This document shows positions 4,602-7,728 of a stretch of DNA of 7,728 bases, piece by piece. Positions within the stretch are counted from its first letter, which is position 1. Every line of letters starts with the position of its first letter. The notes below the pieces were generated by a model. The model made no database searches and was not told where the DNA came from. It worked only from the letters and a program-made list of their open reading frames with translations. The translations under genes and the position numbers were made by a program. Source of the stretch: Bacteroidota bacterium (lineage in GTDB: Bacteria; Bacteroidota; Bacteroidia; Flavobacteriales; Flavobacteriaceae). The stretch is from assembly GCA_021793535.1 (NCBI GenBank), contig JAJYSO010000069.1, forward strand, positions 1 through 7,728. The letters are read 5' to 3'.

Positions 4602-7248
4602 GAAAGTGGTTTACCGTTTATTATGGATAGGTTTATTTATTTTCTTCGGAATGATCGGCTCGGTTTATAGCCAAACGCGAACCATCACCGGAAAAGTTAC
4701 CGATGGAACCCATCCCCTTCCAGGAGTAACGATCACCGTAATGGGAACTACCGTAGGAACTATTTCAGATTTTGACGGAAATTATGAGGTTACTGCAGAA
4801 ACGGGAACGGTCATCGAATTTAGTTACATCGGGTTTACGACGACCACCCGTACGGTTGGGACAGAAGAGGTTATTAACGTGGAGTTGACAGAGGATGCAC
4901 AATCTTTAGGAGAAGTTGTATTGGTGGGCAGCAGAGCACAGCCTCGGACGGCATTGGAAAGTCCGGTACCGGTTGATGTGATTGACGTGAAGCAGATCAG
5001 TGATTTGACCGGACAAATATCGGTTAACCAGCTTTTACAATTGGCCGGCCCCTCTTTTAATGCGAATAATCAGTCTGGGTCGGATCAATCAGATGCAGTA
5101 AATGCCGCCACTTTAAGAGGGTTAGGGCCAGATCAAACTTTGGTCTTGCTCAATGGAAAACGCTATCACCAGTCTTCTTTAATCTTCTTGTTTGGAACAA
5201 GAGGCAGGGGAAACACGGGAACCGATATGAATTCAATTCCCGTAGGAGCTATTAAACGGATTGAAGTTTTACGAGATGGTGCTGCGGCACAGTACGGAAG
5301 CGATGCCATTGCGGGGGTCATCAACATCGTTTTAAACGATAGAGACCACGGCTTTGAAGGCGACATGTTCTATGGAGCTAATCTCTTTCATGATCCCGGG
5401 GATAACGATGTGATTTCTAAGAAAAAAATAGATGGGAACACCTTCAATTTTAGCGGGAATTTGGGAACCAAAATCGGAAAAAAGGGCGGTTTTGGAAATT
5501 TCACCTTAGAGTATGTTAACAAACAACATTATTTTAGAATTCCAAATATGGATAAATATCCGGTATACAGACGGCAATTTGGAGGACCAAAATCTGACAG
5601 TTTCTATTTTTTTGGGAACATTGAAATCCCCTTATCCGACAATCTAACTTTTTACTCACAACAAGGATATTCCTTTAGAGATACCAAATCTTTTGCCTGG
5701 TCGAGATCCGCAGGGGCAGATAATAATATTGATGAAGTTTATCCCAATGGATATGACCCCATTATAAATAGCAAGGTCGATGACGTTACTTTTAATAACG
5801 GTATTAAATTTGACGTGTCGGGCTGGGACGTAGACGTGTACAACGCTTTTGGGTATAATAGATTTAAAGTGGATGTGGACAATACCATAAATGCAACGTT
5901 AGGCCCGAATTCTCCAACTGAATTTTATGCCGGCGGTCACGCTCTGGCACAAAATACAACTGGGTTTAGCGCCACAAAAGGGTTTGATAGTGTGCTTAAG
6001 GGATTGAATATTGCTTTTGGATCTGAATTTAGGTGGGAGGGATATAAATTAATGAAAGGAGAAGAGGGCTCTTTTGCGCTGTATGATATAAATGGAAATG
6101 TGGTAGACGAAAATACTCCCGCTTCCTTACTGGTCACGAATCCTCTTACTGGAAATATCCGCCCGAGTGGGTCGCAAGGCTTTTCGGGATTTAACAGTTC
6201 GGTCAGTAAACACCGAACCAATGCCTCTGCTTTTATCGATACAGAATTAGACATTACCGATGATTGGATGATCAGCGGTGCTCTGCGTTATGAGCATTAT
6301 AGTGATTTTGGGAACGTCTTGGCCGGTAAGTTTTCTACGCGGTATTCCATCTCCCCTGTTCTTTCACTGAGGGGCTCCGTTTCTAACGGCTTTCGGGCGC
6401 CTTCACTGGCTCAAAGATTTTTTCAGTTACAATTTATCGATATTGAACAGGGAGATTTGATTTCCGTATTGCTGTCTCCAAACGGGGGCGATTTAGCGAA
6501 TGCCGTGGGGATTCCGGATCTAAAAGAAGAGAAATCCCTCAATACAAGCGCAGGATTTACCATTTCTACAAGAAAATTTAAAGCAACTGTGGATGGCTAT
6601 TTTGTTGATATTAAGGATAGAATTGTACTTACCGGGCAATTTGATCGTTCCATTTTATTGGATGCAACAGGGGGTACCGGGGTGCCAATTGATCTGGAGC
6701 AAGCCCAATTCTTTGCCAATTCCATTGACACGCGTTCCTATGGCTTGGATGTGATTCTGACCTATAACACCGATATAGGAGAGGGTAAGCTCACTTCAAC
6801 CTTAGCTGGAAACTATAATCATATGAAGATTTTGAACGTTAATGCATCCCCTGAATTGGCCGGCTTTGAAGATATTTATGTCAGCGAGCAGGAACGCTCT
6901 TTTATTTTGGCTTCTGCTCCCAAAACGAAATACAATTTAAATCTCAATTATCAATTGGATCGGTTTAGTACAAACTTACAAATGACCCGATTTGGTAAAT
7001 TGAGATTAAATAATTCCACCGGAGACCAAATTTACACTCCGAGAATTACAACGGACCTGTCATTTGGTTATGAACTCACCAAAAATACCACCTTGTATCT
7101 AGGGGGTACAAATATCTTTAATCGCTATCCAACCCTTCAAAAAGAACCTTTACTTAATGGCGGAATGGAAGGAGGAGGGATTTTTAGTGCTGTTCAAATG
7201 GGATATGAGGGACGTCAAGCCTTTGCCCGAATAGTCGTTAAATTATAA
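4582..7248 (+). CDS. TonB-dependent outer-membrane receptor, SusC/RagA style without a SusD partner
   Basis: An 888-residue receptor that should import a bulky substrate (siderophore, cobalamin, glycan or peptide) using TonB-ExbBD energy. Residues 1-31 form a signal peptide with the hydrophobic core LLWIGLFIFFGMIG. Residues 33-103 are a CarboxypepD_reg-like domain with ITGKVTDG, LPGVTITVMGT and SDFDGNYEV. A TonB-box-like EVVLVGSR follows at 111-118. The plug (about 125-253) contains TLRGLGPDQTLVLLNGKR and IKRIEVLRDGAAAQYGSDAI, the classic plug signature. The remainder is the beta-barrel with alternating aromatic strands, and it ends in a short strand, RIVVKL. The ATG at 4582 gives an ideal signal peptide. 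TACCTTTA at 4550-4557 resembles the -7 element, but no -33 partner was found. No SusD-like gene follows, and a terminator closes the unit, so it is monocistronic here. The substrate cannot be read from sequence; the plug resembles metal-chelate-type receptors as much as SusC. Confidence 0.95.
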   Translation: MEVEQNRKVVYRLLWIGLFIFFGMIGSVYSQTRTITGKVTDGTHPLPGVTITVMGTTVGTISDFDGNYEVTAETGTVIEFSYIGFTTTTRTVGTEEVINVELTEDAQSLGEVVLVGSRAQPRTALESPVPVDVIDVKQISDLTGQISVNQLLQLAGPSFNANNQSGSDQSDAVNAATLRGLGPDQTLVLLNGKRYHQSSLIFLFGTRGRGNTGTDMNSIPVGAIKRIEVLRDGAAAQYGSDAIAGVINIVLNDRDHGFEGDMFYGANLFHDPGDNDVISKKKIDGNTFNFSGNLGTKIGKKGGFGNFTLEYVNKQHYFRIPNMDKYPVYRRQFGGPKSDSFYFFGNIEIPLSDNLTFYSQQGYSFRDTKSFAWSRSAGADNNIDEVYPNGYDPIINSKVDDVTFNNGIKFDVSGWDVDVYNAFGYNRFKVDVDNTINATLGPNSPTEFYAGGHALAQNTTGFSATKGFDSVLKGLNIAFGSEFRWEGYKLMKGEEGSFALYDINGNVVDENTPASLLVTNPLTGNIRPSGSQGFSGFNSSVSKHRTNASAFIDTELDITDDWMISGALRYEHYSDFGNVLAGKFSTRYSISPVLSLRGSVSNGFRAPSLAQRFFQLQFIDIEQGDLISVLLSPNGGDLANAVGIPDLKEEKSLNTSAGFTISTRKFKATVDGYFVDIKDRIVLTGQFDRSILLDATGGTGVPIDLEQAQFFANSIDTRSYGLDVILTYNTDIGEGKLTSTLAGNYNHMKILNVNASPELAGFEDIYVSEQERSFILASAPKTKYNLNLNYQLDRFSTNLQMTRFGKLRLNNSTGDQIYTPRITTDLSFGYELTKNTTLYLGGTNIFNRYPTLQKEPLLNGGMEGGGIFSAVQMGYEGRQAFARIVVKL

Positions 7249-7268
7249 GTTGAATATTAATCTTGGTT

Positions 7269-7300
7269 ACGATTCCCGTTGATTCATAAACGGGAATCGT
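7269..7300 (+). terminator. Hairpin terminator after the TonB-dependent receptor gene
   Basis: ACGATTCCCGTT (7269-7280) and AACGGGAATCGT (7289-7300) form a perfect 12-bp stem with an 8-base loop, beginning 20 bases after the receptor stop codon. Only a weak T-run (TATTT) follows, but position and stability fit an intrinsic terminator. Being symmetrical, it could also stop transcription from the right. Confidence 0.75.
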
Positions 7301-7512
7301 TATTTAACTGAAAATTCATATATTTTTATAACTTGTCAATAGCCAATTATTTGTTTCTATTATAGCATCGCGAATGCGAGCTGCCCGATTTTCGAAATTT
7401 TAAGTGAATAAATCTCTTATTATATAATTCCCTGTTGTATAAGTTATTCTCGTTTTTTAGTGTATGACTGTTTCCAGCTGGTTGCCATTATAGAGTTGAC
7501 TCTTTTTCGTCA

Positions 7513-7728
7513 AGGGAATATCTCTATCCTAAACCCACATTCCAAATAGTAGTGCTTTACCATCCTTAACAAAAAAGAGCTAACGTCAGGGTTTGACACC
7601 ACTGATAAAATAACATAAATCCCAGAATTATCCGTTCGAAAAGAGTCATTGGTAACGAGTAAGAAATCTCAAGAGCCCGGTAAAAAGGAGCTTCCGTGGT
7701 GCAAAATTTCCTGAAATCCTCTACGCAT
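7513..7728 (-). pseudogene. Possible decayed coding sequence on the minus strand, family unknown
   Basis: The 428 bases after the terminator (7301-7728) hold no complete gene. On the minus strand one frame starts MRRGFQEILHHGSSFLPGS at 7728, stops at TGA (7669-7671), then stays open for 52 codons: DFLLVTNDSFRT, SGIYVILSVVSNPDVSSFLL and HYYLECGFRIEIFP, ending at TGA (7510-7512). The composition looks protein-like, with ordinary hydrophobic patterning. I recognise no family. A second minus frame (7566-7727) is also open for 53 codons, so chance is possible. The stretch 7301-7510 shows nothing I can support. Confidence 0.2.

Noticed and set aside
5166..5366. Minus-strand frame inside the receptor gene
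   Set aside because: It is a shadow of the well-conserved plug domain.
5937..6254. 105-codon minus-strand frame inside the receptor gene
   Set aside because: It lies antisense to the beta-barrel coding region and lacks any recognisable motif.
7291..7308. Possible second copy of the mnmE core, from the shared CGGGAA near the receptor terminator
   Set aside because: Only six bases match, and they are part of the terminator stem; this is not a credible attachment-site repeat.
7498..7647. Inverted match of GACTCTTTTTCG (7498-7509) and CGAAAAGAGTC (7637-7647)
   Set aside because: The arms are about 130 bases apart, differ by one base in an A-run and flank nothing recognisable as a mobile element; chance is likely.
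7249..7728. A SusD-like lipoprotein partner for the receptor
   Set aside because: No lipoprotein signal or open frame follows on the + strand; a strong hairpin closes the gene, so a SusCD pair is not supported here.

Overview
The window looks like a stretch of a marine-type Bacteroidetes (Flavobacteriia) chromosome. The evidence is a SusC-style TonB-dependent receptor with an N-terminal CarboxypepD_reg-like domain, a Bacteroidetes promoter element (TAnnTTTG), few Shine-Dalgarno sequences, AT-rich accessory DNA and a Bacteroidetes-style tyrosine recombinase fragment. No rRNA, tRNA or CRISPR array was seen.

Layout: (1) 1-1280 is the 3' part of mnmE, a core tRNA-modification GTPase. (2) About 1281-4580 is a patchwork of accessory genes and broken mobile elements, all but one on the + strand. 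It holds a frameshifted N-terminal remnant of a tyrosine recombinase directly after mnmE, an intact ANT(6)/AadS-type aminoglycoside 6-adenylyltransferase gene that ends in an attC-like 60-bp imperfect palindrome, a truncated crcB/fluC fluoride channel gene carrying a nonsense codon, an intact HigBA-type toxin-antitoxin operon with a promoter embedded in a palindromic operator, and on the minus strand the 3' end of a group II intron (domains V and VI plus the C-terminus of its maturase). A short orphan ORF follows. (3) 4582-7248 is a complete 888-residue TonB-dependent outer-membrane receptor followed by a strong hairpin terminator. (4) 7301-7728 holds no gene I can name, only possible decayed coding sequence on the minus strand.

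Reading: the 3' end of mnmE is a known integration site for SGI1-type islands, and the recombinase remnant beside it fits a decayed island at this site. The toxin-antitoxin pair may have helped retain the island, and the resistance gene looks like a single mobile gene cassette. Only the adenylyltransferase, HigB/HigA, mnmE and the receptor look functional. crcB, the recombinase and the intron are relics. No wholly new system is claimed. The most unusual piece is the cassette-like unit of adenylyltransferase plus attC-like hairpin, whose left edge falls where the recombinase fragment ends.
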